Shown: positions 8,734-15,807 of the stretch, piece after piece
How positions within the stretch are numbered: position 1 is the stretch's first letter
Layout: every line of letters begins with the position of its first letter
Assembly (NCBI GenBank): GCA_026389265.1
Contig: JAPLIE010000106.1
Span: forward strand, 1-39,253
DNA length: 39,253 bases
DNA from: Cyanobacteriota bacterium
Lineage (GTDB): Bacteria; Cyanobacteriota; Cyanobacteriia; PCC-6307; Cyanobiaceae
Reading direction: 5' to 3'
The notes under the pieces: model-generated
Told to the model about the DNA's origin: nothing
Seen by the model: only the letters and a program-made list of their open reading frames with translations
Databases searched by the model: none
Position numbers and translations under genes: made by a program

Positions 8734-9327
8734 ATGTCTTCCCTTCCCGAAAGCCCCTCCGCCAGGCGGGACCAGCTGCTCCAGCTGCTGGCGCAGCTTG
8801 CCTACCGCCACGGCAACTTCACCCTGGCCTCCGGGCGCCAGAGCGATCACTACGTGAACTGCAAGCCGGTGAGCCTCAGTGGGGTGGGCCTGGCGCTGCT
8901 GGGGAGCGACCTGCTGGAGCTGGTCGAGCCCGAGGCGGTGGCGGTGGCCGGCCTCACCCTCGGGGCCGATCCCCTCGTGAGTGCCGTGGCCCTGCAGGCC
9001 GCCCTGGCTGGGCGTTGCCTCGATGCCCTGATCGTGCGCAAGGAGGCCAAGGGCCATGGCACCGGGGCCTGGCTGGAGGGCCCGCTGCCGCAGCCGGGCG
9101 ATCGCATCACCGTGCTGGAGGATGTGGTGACCAGCGGCGGTTCGGCCCTCAAGGCCGTGATCCAGCTGCGGGAGGCGGGCTACCGGGTGGACCGGGTGGT
9201 GGCGATCGTGGATCGCCAGGAGGGCGGTGCTGAAGCGCTGGCAGCCGCTGGCCTGGAGCTGTGCAGCCTCTATCTGCTGGAGGAGGTGGCCCGTGCTGCC
9301 GCCACCCGTCCAGCCGTGGCCTCCTGA
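8734..9327 (+). CDS. pyrE: Orotate phosphoribosyltransferase
   Basis: PyrE converts orotate and PRPP to OMP in pyrimidine synthesis and acts in the cytosol. The 197-residue protein shows the type I phosphoribosyltransferase PRPP loop [15 protein letters not shown] at about residues 128-142. It also has the N-terminal family segment [20 protein letters not shown], the conserved [12 protein letters not shown] loop, and [12 protein letters not shown] with the catalytic lysine region. I chose ATG 8734 because it gives the usual PyrE length; the open frame upstream to 8554 has no family sequence. It is followed 42 bp later by ygfZ on the same strand. Confidence 0.95.
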   Translation: MSSLPESPSARRDQLLQLLAQLAYRHGNFTLASGRQSDHYVNCKPVSLSGVGLALLGSDLLELVEPEAVAVAGLTLGADPLVSAVALQAALAGRCLDALIVRKEAKGHGTGAWLEGPLPQPGDRITVLEDVVTSGGSALKAVIQLREAGYRVDRVVAIVDRQEGGAEALAAAGLELCSLYLLEEVARAAATRPAVAS

Positions 9328-9369
9328 TCGGCCCGCCGCAGCTCACTCGCCGCTCAATCACCCCCGCTG

Positions 9370-10380
9370 ATGACCTTGTCCCCCTCCCCCCCGCTGCCCC
9401 ACCCCTGGAGCTGGTCGGATGCCCTGCCCGCCGGGCCGTGCCGGCTGGAGCAACCCGTGAGCCTGCTGCGCCTGGAGGGCCCCGACACCCTGCGCTTTCT
9501 GCACGGCCAGAGCAGCCAGGATCTGGTGCTGGCTCCAGCCGGCGCCTGGCGCCGCACCTGCTGCATCAGTCCCACGGGGCGGCTGAGGGCCCTGGCGGAG
9601 GTGCTCGTGGATGGCGGCGGCGCCTGGCTGCTGATCACCGCCGGTGATGCGGCGGCGGTGCGCACCGCCCTGGATCGGGTGCTCTTCCCCGCCGATGCCG
9701 TGAAGCTCGGCCCCCTCCAGGAGGCCCTCTGGCTGGAGCCGGTGGGGCTGGAGCAGCCGGTTGCCGCCTCGGCGCCAGCCACCTGGGAGCCCCTGGAGGC
9801 CGGCGAGGGTTGGCGCCTGGGGCTGGCGACGGTGGTGCCGGCGGGGGCTGCCGTGCCGGCGGATCTCGCCGCCCTGGCGCCGCTCCCGGAGCCGGAGACC
9901 CAGATGCGCCGCATCGCCCTGGGCCTGCCGGCCGCCGGTGCGGAGATCAATGAGGAAACCAATCCCTTCGAGCTCGGTCTCGCCGATCGGGTGAGTCTCG
10001 CCAAGGGCTGCTACGTGGGCCAGGAGACCCTGGCCCGGCTGGCCACCTACGACGGCGTGAAGCAGCAGTTGCGGCGCTGGTTCACGCCGGCCTCCCCTGG
10101 GACGGGGGCAGCGGCCCCGGAGCCGGGCAGCACCCTGCGGGACGCCGAGGGCCAGCGGGCCGGTCAGGTGACCAGCGCCCTCGCCCTACCGGGGGGGGAA
10201 GGCTGGATCGGGCTTGCCCTGGTGCGGCGCGCCGCCCTGGACCAGGAGCAGCTCCTCTGTGCGGCGGATGCCACTGACGCAGCAAGTGAGGCGGAGGCGC
10301 CAGGAGCCGGGGGCCTGCAACTGCGGCTGTCCCGGCCGGAGCGCTTCGTGGCGCCGCCGGTGGGAGCCGGGGGCGGCTGA
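9370..10380 (+). CDS. ygfZ: Folate-binding YgfZ family protein
   Basis: This 336-residue member of the GcvT-like YgfZ/IBA57 family helps assembly or repair of certain Fe-S enzymes with tetrahydrofolate. The diagnostic motif KGCYVGQET is present near residue 213-221, preceded by NPFELGLADRVSLAKGC. The N-terminal folate-binding region includes RFLHGQSSQDLVL and CCISPTGRLRALAEV. The C-terminal ~80 residues are alanine/glycine-rich, with a low-complexity stretch before the last beta-barrel strands. It converges on the nuclease gene at 10453-12096. Confidence 0.9.
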   Translation: MTLSPSPPLPHPWSWSDALPAGPCRLEQPVSLLRLEGPDTLRFLHGQSSQDLVLAPAGAWRRTCCISPTGRLRALAEVLVDGGGAWLLITAGDAAAVRTALDRVLFPADAVKLGPLQEALWLEPVGLEQPVAASAPATWEPLEAGEGWRLGLATVVPAGAAVPADLAALAPLPEPETQMRRIALGLPAAGAEINEETNPFELGLADRVSLAKGCYVGQETLARLATYDGVKQQLRRWFTPASPGTGAAAPEPGSTLRDAEGQRAGQVTSALALPGGEGWIGLALVRRAALDQEQLLCAADATDAASEAEAPGAGGLQLRLSRPERFVAPPVGAGGG

Positions 10381-10452
10381 GCCAACGCTCGGGGGGCCGA
10401 ACGGGGCGCCTGGGCTGGGCCGTGCGGCTGCCGGAGCATCGTGCCCGGGGGA

Positions 10453-12096
10453 TCAGGGTCGCGGCGTCGGGGCGTCCGCCAGCCCGGTCACCCCCGGGTC
10501 CGGCGTTTCCAGCAGCCAGCGCGCCACCGCCCAGGTGGCCAGGCTGTCGTCGCGGTTGTAGCGGAAGATCCGCTTCAGGGGCTGGGCCGCCCGCCCGGGC
10601 GGCACACCGGCGCGGTGGCGGTCCTGTCGCCACTGACGCCACCACAGCAGGCAACGGGCCCCGTCCACGCCCCGCTGGCTCCAGCGGAATCCCAGCCAGG
10701 TAGCCACCGCCTTGAGGCCATAGCTGTTCACCGGCAGCAGCCAGTGGCGTTTGAGCCGCTGGTGCACGTCGATCAGCCGCCGCCGTAGGCGAGCCCGCTC
10801 GGCCTCCGTGGCCCCTTGCCGTTCCGCCAGGCGCAGCAGGCTGATCGCCTCGGTTTCGCCGTAGTGGAGCAGGGGCCAGTCGGGGTAGCGCTCCAGCAGG
10901 CCGCTCAGGCGCTGCCACAGCCGCTCCTCACCATGCTCTTGGAGGGCGAGCAGGGGGTGGTAGGGGGCCTGGGCCGCGCCTGAGGCATCGGGCCAGCCGT
11001 TCTCCCGGCGCTCCAGCCGCAGCAGGCCGTGCAGAAAATCGTCGCGGGCGTCGGGGTCGGATTCGATGTCGTAGAGGAGCACCCCGGGGGCGGCGGCCAG
11101 TTCGGGCAGGGGATCCCCCGGAGCGCGGCGACGGGGTTCGCCGCTGGCCTGCACCCGGGCCTGGGCCACCAGCTCGGCGGCCACATCGCGGTGCTGCTCG
11201 CCGTGCTCTTCCAGGGCGCTGGCCAGGCTTTCCGGGTCGGCGGTCGCCAGCTGCTCCAGGCTCGTCACCCCGAGGCTGAGCAGTAGGTCGCGCCGCTTGC
11301 CGCCGATGCCGCTCACCTCACTGAGGTGGCCCTCGGCGCTGGCCTCCCGGTCGCAGAGGCTTCGCCAGCAGCAGAGGGTGCATTTTTTGCGGTCGTTCAC
11401 CAGCGGCGGTGGCTGGCGGCCCGCCTCCAGCTCCTGGGCCAGGCGGGGCAGCACCTCCTCCAGCTGCTGCTGCAGGCCGCTGGCCAGCTTGAAAACCTCC
11501 TGCTGCAACTGGCTGCCCGTGCCGGCCAGCACCAATGCCTGGGGCACCGGTGCCCCCTGCTCGGCGGCCAGCAGCCGACCCCAAAAGGCCAGCACCAGGC
11601 GGTGCTCTCGGGTGAGATGGCGGCCCTGGCGCACCAGAACCGGCTGGTAGGCATGGGTCCCCCAGCGGCTGGGGCTATCGATGCGAAGCAGCAGGGGCGG
11701 ATGGGCTTCCAGGCGAATCCCCCCCGGCCCGGCCCCACGCAACCGCAGCCCCACCACCCCTTCGGATCCGGCGCGGCAGGCCGCTTCGCCATGGCTCGGC
11801 CGGGTGGGCAGCAGGCTTTGAAAACTGTGCAGCTGATCCTGCAGGGTGAGGGCTCGGTGGGCGCTCCAGCGCCGTTCCTCCGCAGGGCCGTGGCGATCGA
11901 GCCAGGCCCTGCGGCGGCAGCGCAGCCAGCTGCGCAACAGCCGGTCGGTGAGGGGGGCAGCCACGGTTGCTCGGCTCTCGGCAGCGGGCCTCGCGGCGTT
12001 GCGCGGGTCCCAGGGCGCGTCGCTGCCAGGCGGCCGGGCGGTCGCCGCCGTGCCGGAGTCTCGGGGGTGGGGGGAGACGCCGGAAGGCTCCTGCAT
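10453..12096 (-). CDS. TM0106-family RecB-like nuclease with Fe-S cysteines and RNase H-like domain
   Basis: This 547-residue putative nuclease is of the TM0106 RecB-like family. The N-terminal half is a PD-(D/E)XK module of Cas4/AddB type. A Cys in SWLRCRRRAWLDRHG near residue 59 and three or four more in KKCTLCCWRSLCDRE near 244-258 could hold a 4Fe-4S cluster. A helix-hairpin-helix-like segment follows (EVSGIGGKRRDLLLSLGVTS, EQLATADPE). The C-terminal half is an RNase H-like (DEDD) exonuclease domain with acidic motifs LLYDIESDP, LLHYGETEAISLL and YNRDDSLAT. The first ~45 residues are low-complexity, so the start may be downstream. Its role is probably DNA repair or processing; substrate and polarity are unknown. 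Confidence 0.83.
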   Translation of the reverse strand: MQEPSGVSPHPRDSGTAATARPPGSDAPWDPRNAARPAAESRATVAAPLTDRLLRSWLRCRRRAWLDRHGPAEERRWSAHRALTLQDQLHSFQSLLPTRPSHGEAACRAGSEGVVGLRLRGAGPGGIRLEAHPPLLLRIDSPSRWGTHAYQPVLVRQGRHLTREHRLVLAFWGRLLAAEQGAPVPQALVLAGTGSQLQQEVFKLASGLQQQLEEVLPRLAQELEAGRQPPPLVNDRKKCTLCCWRSLCDREASAEGHLSEVSGIGGKRRDLLLSLGVTSLEQLATADPESLASALEEHGEQHRDVAAELVAQARVQASGEPRRRAPGDPLPELAAAPGVLLYDIESDPDARDDFLHGLLRLERRENGWPDASGAAQAPYHPLLALQEHGEERLWQRLSGLLERYPDWPLLHYGETEAISLLRLAERQGATEAERARLRRRLIDVHQRLKRHWLLPVNSYGLKAVATWLGFRWSQRGVDGARCLLWWRQWRQDRHRAGVPPGRAAQPLKRIFRYNRDDSLATWAVARWLLETPDPGVTGLADAPTPRP

Positions 12097-12472
12097 CGCT
12101 GCAGGCTAGGCGGGCGGGGCGGCTGGCCGGTTCGCGGTGGCCCTTCGGGCCGCGATAGCCGCCGCCGCAGGAAAGCTCAGCCCCCAGCTGTTGATCTCAG
12201 GATCGGCTTCCACAGCCGCGGGACGAGGGCCGCGGGATCGCTGAGCTGCAGTGTTTCTACCCGCTGCACCCTGGCTCTGGCGGTGGTCGGCGGCCTTGAG
12301 CTGGACGTGATGCTGGGAGGTTCTGGCATGGGGCGTGGGAACGGCCATGGCGCGGCCAGGCAGCGGTGCGGGCTTCTGCCTCCGGTGGTCTGCCCACAGG
12401 CCGGCACCCGTAACGATCACTGTGCCTTTCGCTCCTGCTACGACCGGCGGCAGCGATCCGTTCCCGTAGCCC
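12097..12472. other. 376-bp intergenic region, no gene recognised
   Basis: The region lies between the divergent nuclease and phosphohexomutase genes. I see a short GGCCC-TTC-GGGCC hairpin at 12139-12151 without a T-tract, and no recognisable RNA or convincing promoter. Open frames crossing it are compositional. It presumably contains both promoters. Confidence 0.5.
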
Positions 12473-13942
12473 ATGGCCTCTGCACCCCTGCCCCTGGAGG
12501 CCAGCCCGATCGCCTTCGGCACCGATGGCTGGCGCGGCATCCTCGGGGTGGACATCACCGTGGAGCGGCTGCTGCCGGTAGCGGCCGCCGCCGCCCGGGA
12601 GCTGGAGGCCTCGGCACCGGAGGGGCTCAGCAGCCGCGAGGTGGTGCTCGGCTACGACCGCCGCTTCCTGGCGCCGGAGCTGGCGGCGGCGATCGCGGCA
12701 GCCGTGCGCGGCGCCGATCTGGAGCCGGTGCTCTCCGATAGCCCCACCCCCACCCCCGCCTCCAGCTGGGCGGTGGTGGAACGCGGCGCCCTGGGGGCTC
12801 TGGTGATCACCGCCAGCCACAATCCGCCCGAATGGCTGGGCCTGAAGATCAAGGGGCCCTTCGGTGGCTCCGTGGAGGGGGATTTCACCCAGCGGGTGGA
12901 GCATCGCCTGGCCGCCGGGGGAATCACGGTGCCGATCCCGGGCGACACCCCGCCATTTGATGCTCTAGGCGCCTATGTGGCGGGCCTGAAGGCCAAGGTG
13001 GACACCGGTGCCCTGGCGGCGGGGCTGAAGCGGCTCGGGTTGCGGGTGATCGTGGATCCAATGCACGGGTCGGCGGCCGGGGTGCTGCCGGCGCTGCTGG
13101 GCCAAGGGGCTGTGGAGAGCGGCGTGATCCGGGAGATCCGCGCCCAGCGGGATCCCCTCTTCGGCGGCCATCCGCCCGAACCCCTGGCGCCCTATCTGGG
13201 GGAGCTGATCGCCGCGGTGCGCTCCAGCACCGCCGCCGGCCAGCCGGCGATGGGGATCGTGTTCGATGGCGATGGCGACCGCATCGCCGCGGTGGATGAG
13301 CACGGCCGCTTCTGCAGCACCCAGTTGCTGATGCCGTTGTTCATCGATCACCTGGCCCGGGCCAGGGCCCTGCCGGGCACGGTGATCAAAACCGTGAGCG
13401 GCTCCGACCTGATGGCGCTGGTGGCCGAAAACCTCGGCCGCGAGGTGATCGAGATGCCGGTGGGCTTCAAGTACATCGCCGCCGAGATGCTCGCCGGCGA
13501 GGTGCTGGTGGGCGGCGAGGAATCGGGCGGCGTGGGCTTCGGCATGCACCTGCCCGAACGCGATGCCCCCTTTGCGGCCCTGCTGCTGATCGAGGCCCTG
13601 GTGGAAGGCGGGGTGCCCCTGGGCCAGCGCATCGATGCCCTCCAGACCCGTTGCGGCGGCGCCGCTGCCTACGACCGCCTCGACCTGCGCCTGCCCGACA
13701 TGGCGGCCCGCTCCCGGCTGGAGGCCCGTCTGGCAGAAGCGCCCCCCATCGAGGTGGCCGGAGTGCCGGTGCGGGAGGTGATCACCACCGACGGGGTGAA
13801 GCTGCGGCTCGGGCCGAGCCACTGGCTGATGCTGCGCTTTTCCGGCACAGAGCCTTTGCTGCGGCTCTACTGCGAGGCGCCCACGGCGGAGCGGGTGGCC
13901 CAGGTGCTCGGTTGGGCACGGGAGCTGGCGGAGGGCATCTGA
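12473..13942 (+). CDS. Phosphoglucomutase/phosphomannomutase family protein
   Basis: This 489-residue alpha-D-phosphohexomutase interconverts sugar 1- and 6-phosphates. All four catalytic motifs are present: TASHNP with the phosphorylated Ser at residue 115, the metal-binding loop DGDGDR near 264, the sugar-binding GEESGG near 347, and the phosphate-binding RFSGTEPLLRLY near 455. The exact sugar (glucose, mannose or glucosamine) cannot be fixed from motifs. Its stop codon overlaps the start of rdgB by one base (TGATG at 13940-13944), which indicates translational coupling, although the two reactions are unrelated. Confidence 0.92.
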   Translation: MASAPLPLEASPIAFGTDGWRGILGVDITVERLLPVAAAAARELEASAPEGLSSREVVLGYDRRFLAPELAAAIAAAVRGADLEPVLSDSPTPTPASSWAVVERGALGALVITASHNPPEWLGLKIKGPFGGSVEGDFTQRVEHRLAAGGITVPIPGDTPPFDALGAYVAGLKAKVDTGALAAGLKRLGLRVIVDPMHGSAAGVLPALLGQGAVESGVIREIRAQRDPLFGGHPPEPLAPYLGELIAAVRSSTAAGQPAMGIVFDGDGDRIAAVDEHGRFCSTQLLMPLFIDHLARARALPGTVIKTVSGSDLMALVAENLGREVIEMPVGFKYIAAEMLAGEVLVGGEESGGVGFGMHLPERDAPFAALLLIEALVEGGVPLGQRIDALQTRCGGAAAYDRLDLRLPDMAARSRLEARLAEAPPIEVAGVPVREVITTDGVKLRLGPSHWLMLRFSGTEPLLRLYCEAPTAERVAQVLGWARELAEGI

Positions 13943-14625
13943 TGGCGCGCTCCCCCATACCCCTGGTGATCGCCAGCGGCAACGCCGGCAAGATCCGCGA
14001 ATTCGCCGCCCTCCTGGCGGATCTGCCCCTGGAGATCCGGGCCCAGCCGGAGGGGCTGGAGGTGGAGGAAACGGGTGCCACCTTTGCCGAGAACGCCCGC
14101 CTCAAGGCCACCGCCGTGGCCCTGGCCAGCGGCTGCTGGGCCCTGGCCGACGATTCCGGCCTGGCAGTGGCCGCCCTCGCAGGGGCGCCGGGGGTCCAGT
14201 CGGCCCGCTATGCCGCCAGCGATCCGGAGCGCATCGCCCGGCTGCTGCGCGAGCTGGAAGCGGCCAGGCTCGGCTTGGGCGAGGCTGCTGTGGCTGGAGC
14301 TCGGGCGCGTGATCCGTTTCCGCCCGGCGATGATGCGCTCACCACCGCCAACCCGGTCATCGCTGACCGCAGCGCTCGCTTCACCGCCGCCTTGGCGTTG
14401 GCCGATCCGAGCGGCGCGATCCGGCTTGAGGTGGAGGGCCACTGCCTTGGCGTGATCCTGGAGGCGCCGCGCGGTGCGGGCGGCTTCGGCTATGACCCGG
14501 TGTTCCTGGTGCCGGAGCTGGGGCAGACCTTCGCCGAGATGGACAAGGCCACCAAGGGCCGGATCGGCCACCGGGGCCGGGCTTTCGCCCTGCTTGAGCC
14601 CGGGCTGTGGCAGTTGCTGGCCTGA
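13942..14625 (+). CDS. rdgB: Non-canonical purine NTP pyrophosphatase (RdgB/HAM1)
   Basis: RdgB hydrolyses dITP, ITP and XTP to the monophosphates and keeps deaminated purines out of DNA and RNA. The 227-residue protein has SGNAGKIREF near the N-terminus, the acidic ALADDSGLAV loop (67-77), GAPGVQSARYA (81-91), GGFGYDPVF and the C-terminal GHRGRAF. Compared with E. coli RdgB there are about 26 extra residues at 109-141 between the central helix and RSARFTAALALA, a region rich in Ala, Asp and Pro. The ATG at 13942 overlaps the stop of the phosphohexomutase gene. The stop codon lies within a 15-bp tandem duplication (14617-14646). Confidence 0.93.
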   Translation: MARSPIPLVIASGNAGKIREFAALLADLPLEIRAQPEGLEVEETGATFAENARLKATAVALASGCWALADDSGLAVAALAGAPGVQSARYAASDPERIARLLRELEAARLGLGEAAVAGARARDPFPPGDDALTTANPVIADRSARFTAALALADPSGAIRLEVEGHCLGVILEAPRGAGGFGYDPVFLVPELGQTFAEMDKATKGRIGHRGRAFALLEPGLWQLLA

Positions 14626-14646
14626 AAACGGCTGGCCTGAAACCGG
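14617..14646. repeat. 15-bp tandem duplication at the rdgB stop codon
   Basis: CTGGCCTGAAAACGG (14617-14631) is followed directly by CTGGCCTGAAACCGG, with one mismatch. The first copy carries the rdgB stop and the second repeats it just outside the gene. Confidence 0.8.
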
Positions 14647-14770
14647 CTTGCACCGTGGCCCTGGGCTCGGTTCTGCTGCGTCGGCCGGGCGGATCTGCCG
14701 CGGAAGGGCGGCCCGCTTAGGCGCTCGGCCCGGACGGTCCGCAACAGGATGGCTTTATCGGAGGTGAGCG

Positions 14771-15052
14771 ATGAACAACAACAGTGAAACCACGATGGGC
14801 CGGCGCAGCTTTTCCGAATCGGAAGGCCAAGGCTGGTGTTCCGATGAAGGGGGTCTGGATGATCCAAGGCCCCTTGAGCCCCAGATGCGGATCGTGGCCA
14901 AGAACCAGGGTTGGGGCTTCCATCAGCGGGCCGAATTGCTCAATGGTCGCCTGGCGATGCTGGGCTTCGCGGTCGGGGTGCTGCTGGAGTTGGTGAGCGG
15001 TCATGGCATTCTTCAGCAGATCGGATTGAAGGCCTTGTTGCATCACAACTGA
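14771..15052 (+). CDS. hli: High-light-inducible / small CAB-like protein
   Basis: This is a 93-residue single-helix chlorophyll a/b-binding-like protein. The chlorophyll-binding motif RAELLNGRLAMLGFAVGVL is at about residues 53-71, with the conserved Glu, Asn and Arg. The aromatic lead NQGWGFHQRAE is typical of HLIPs. Such proteins bind chlorophyll and carotenoid in thylakoids and dissipate energy under high light or other stress. The N-terminal 40 residues are acidic and variable. A strong ribosome binding site GGAGGTGA sits 3 bp before ATG 14771. It is monocistronic, with no recognisable regulatory site. Confidence 0.92.
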   Translation: MNNNSETTMGRRSFSESEGQGWCSDEGGLDDPRPLEPQMRIVAKNQGWGFHQRAELLNGRLAMLGFAVGVLLELVSGHGILQQIGLKALLHHN

Positions 15053-15110
15053 CCTCAATCTGGCCCCCTTTCCCTTCACATTTTTCGCCGAGTCTTCGGC
15101 CTAACTTTGA

Positions 15111-15161
15111 ATGCTGCGGCATCCTTTTCCGCCTGGATGCTGCGGCATCCTTGCCGCCTGG
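15111..15161. repeat. Tandem 26/25-bp repeat with GGATGC-TGCG-GCATCC hairpin
   Basis: ATGCTGCGGCATCC followed by a spacer ending CCGCCTGG occurs twice in direct tandem (15111-15136, 15137-15161). The junction forms a perfect 6-bp stem GGATGC/GCATCC with loop TGCG at 15135-15150. It lies in the gap between the hli and Nif11 genes. Confidence 0.8.
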
Positions 15162-15207
15162 CTGCCTAGCGGGCCACGCAGAAACCAACGCACAGGGTTT
15201 CAAAAAT

Positions 15208-15219
15208 AACCCTAGGGTT
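15208..15219. promoter_or_regulatory. 12-bp palindrome AACCCTAGGGTT upstream of Nif11 gene
   Basis: A perfect 12-bp palindrome ends 24 bp before the GTG start of the Nif11-like gene, in a locally AT-rich stretch. Position and symmetry suggest an operator; no matching regulator is known to me. Confidence 0.35.
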
Positions 15220-15243
15220 TGGTTGTAACAAGAACAATGCAGC

Positions 15244-15408
15244 GTGTCCAAAGCACAACTCACCGCTTTCTTTGTGAAGGTTGAGGCGGATCCCTCCCTC
15301 AAGCTCCGGGTGGATGCGGCCGATGATTCCAGCGCCGTGGTGGCCATCGCCCTGGCCGAGGGTTTCCACTTCTCCCCGGCCAGCCTGGCCCGCCACCTGC
15401 GCGGATGA
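15244..15408 (+). CDS. Stand-alone Nif11-domain small protein
   Basis: This 54-residue ORF starts at GTG 15244. Read from the DNA it begins MSKAQLTAFFVKVEADPSLK, continues with VDAADDSSAVVAIALAEGFH and ends FSPASLARHLRG. This is the Nif11 leader-domain pattern (helix QLxAFxxKVxADxxL; then AVVAIAxxxGFxxSxxxL), widespread in cyanobacteria as leaders of prochlorosin-type lanthipeptides and other RiPPs and also as free proteins. Here it ends right after the domain with no Gly-Gly cleavage motif or core peptide, so it is probably not a RiPP precursor. No modification enzyme is nearby. It is preceded by an AT-rich region with a 12-bp palindrome and is too short for ordinary ORF length cut-offs. Confidence 0.75.
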   Translation: MSKAQLTAFFVKVEADPSLKLRVDAADDSSAVVAIALAEGFHFSPASLARHLRG

Positions 15409-15451
15409 GCCACCGGGGAGCCCGCTGACCAAGAGGGTTCAGAGGGGGTCC

Positions 15452-15748
15452 TCAGGCCAGATTCAGATCCCCCACCGCGCTGATCCAGCCGTGCAGGCTC
15501 CAGGTCACGCAGCCGCTGCGCAGCATCGGATCCTGGCGGATCAGTGCCTCGGCACTGGCGTGGTCGGTCGCCTCCAGCAGCAGCAGGCCACCACCTCCGG
15601 GCCGACCCTCGCCATCCACCAGGTAGCCGCTGCTGATCCTGATGCCTTGGGCGCGCAGTTCGGCCACCCAGGCCCGGTGGGCTGCCAGGTAGCGCCTCAC
15701 CTCGGCCGGGGCCGCCTGGATGGTTTCCGTCTTCACGAACCAGGGCAT
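15452..15748 (-). CDS. YciI-like protein
   Basis: This 98-residue protein has the dimeric alpha/beta ferredoxin-like fold of YciI/YCII. The conserved pattern is visible in RRYLAAHRAWVAELRAQG (with the His of the putative active site) and the DPMLRSG segment near residue 73. YciI-related proteins are small enzymes of mostly unknown reaction; some are dehalogenase- or muconolactone-isomerase-like. It is divergent from the GH3 gene with 59 bp between the starts. Its function cannot be inferred further. Confidence 0.8.
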   Translation of the reverse strand: MPWFVKTETIQAAPAEVRRYLAAHRAWVAELRAQGIRISSGYLVDGEGRPGGGGLLLLEATDHASAEALIRQDPMLRSGCVTWSLHGWISAVGDLNLA

Positions 15749-15807
15749 GAGGAAAGATCCCTGGGGGTCGTCCGGGTCAGCATTTTCCCTCTAGCACGGA
15801 TGGATGG

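Noticed and set aside
12106-12558. 150-residue minus-strand ORF in the gap before the phosphohexomutase
   Set aside because: Compositional ORF overlapping the 5' end of a confident gene; no domain.
11326-12741. 471-residue plus-strand ORF opposite the nuclease gene
   Set aside because: No family motifs, Gly/Ala/Arg-rich, and it crosses the intergenic region; the minus strand encodes a recognisable nuclease.
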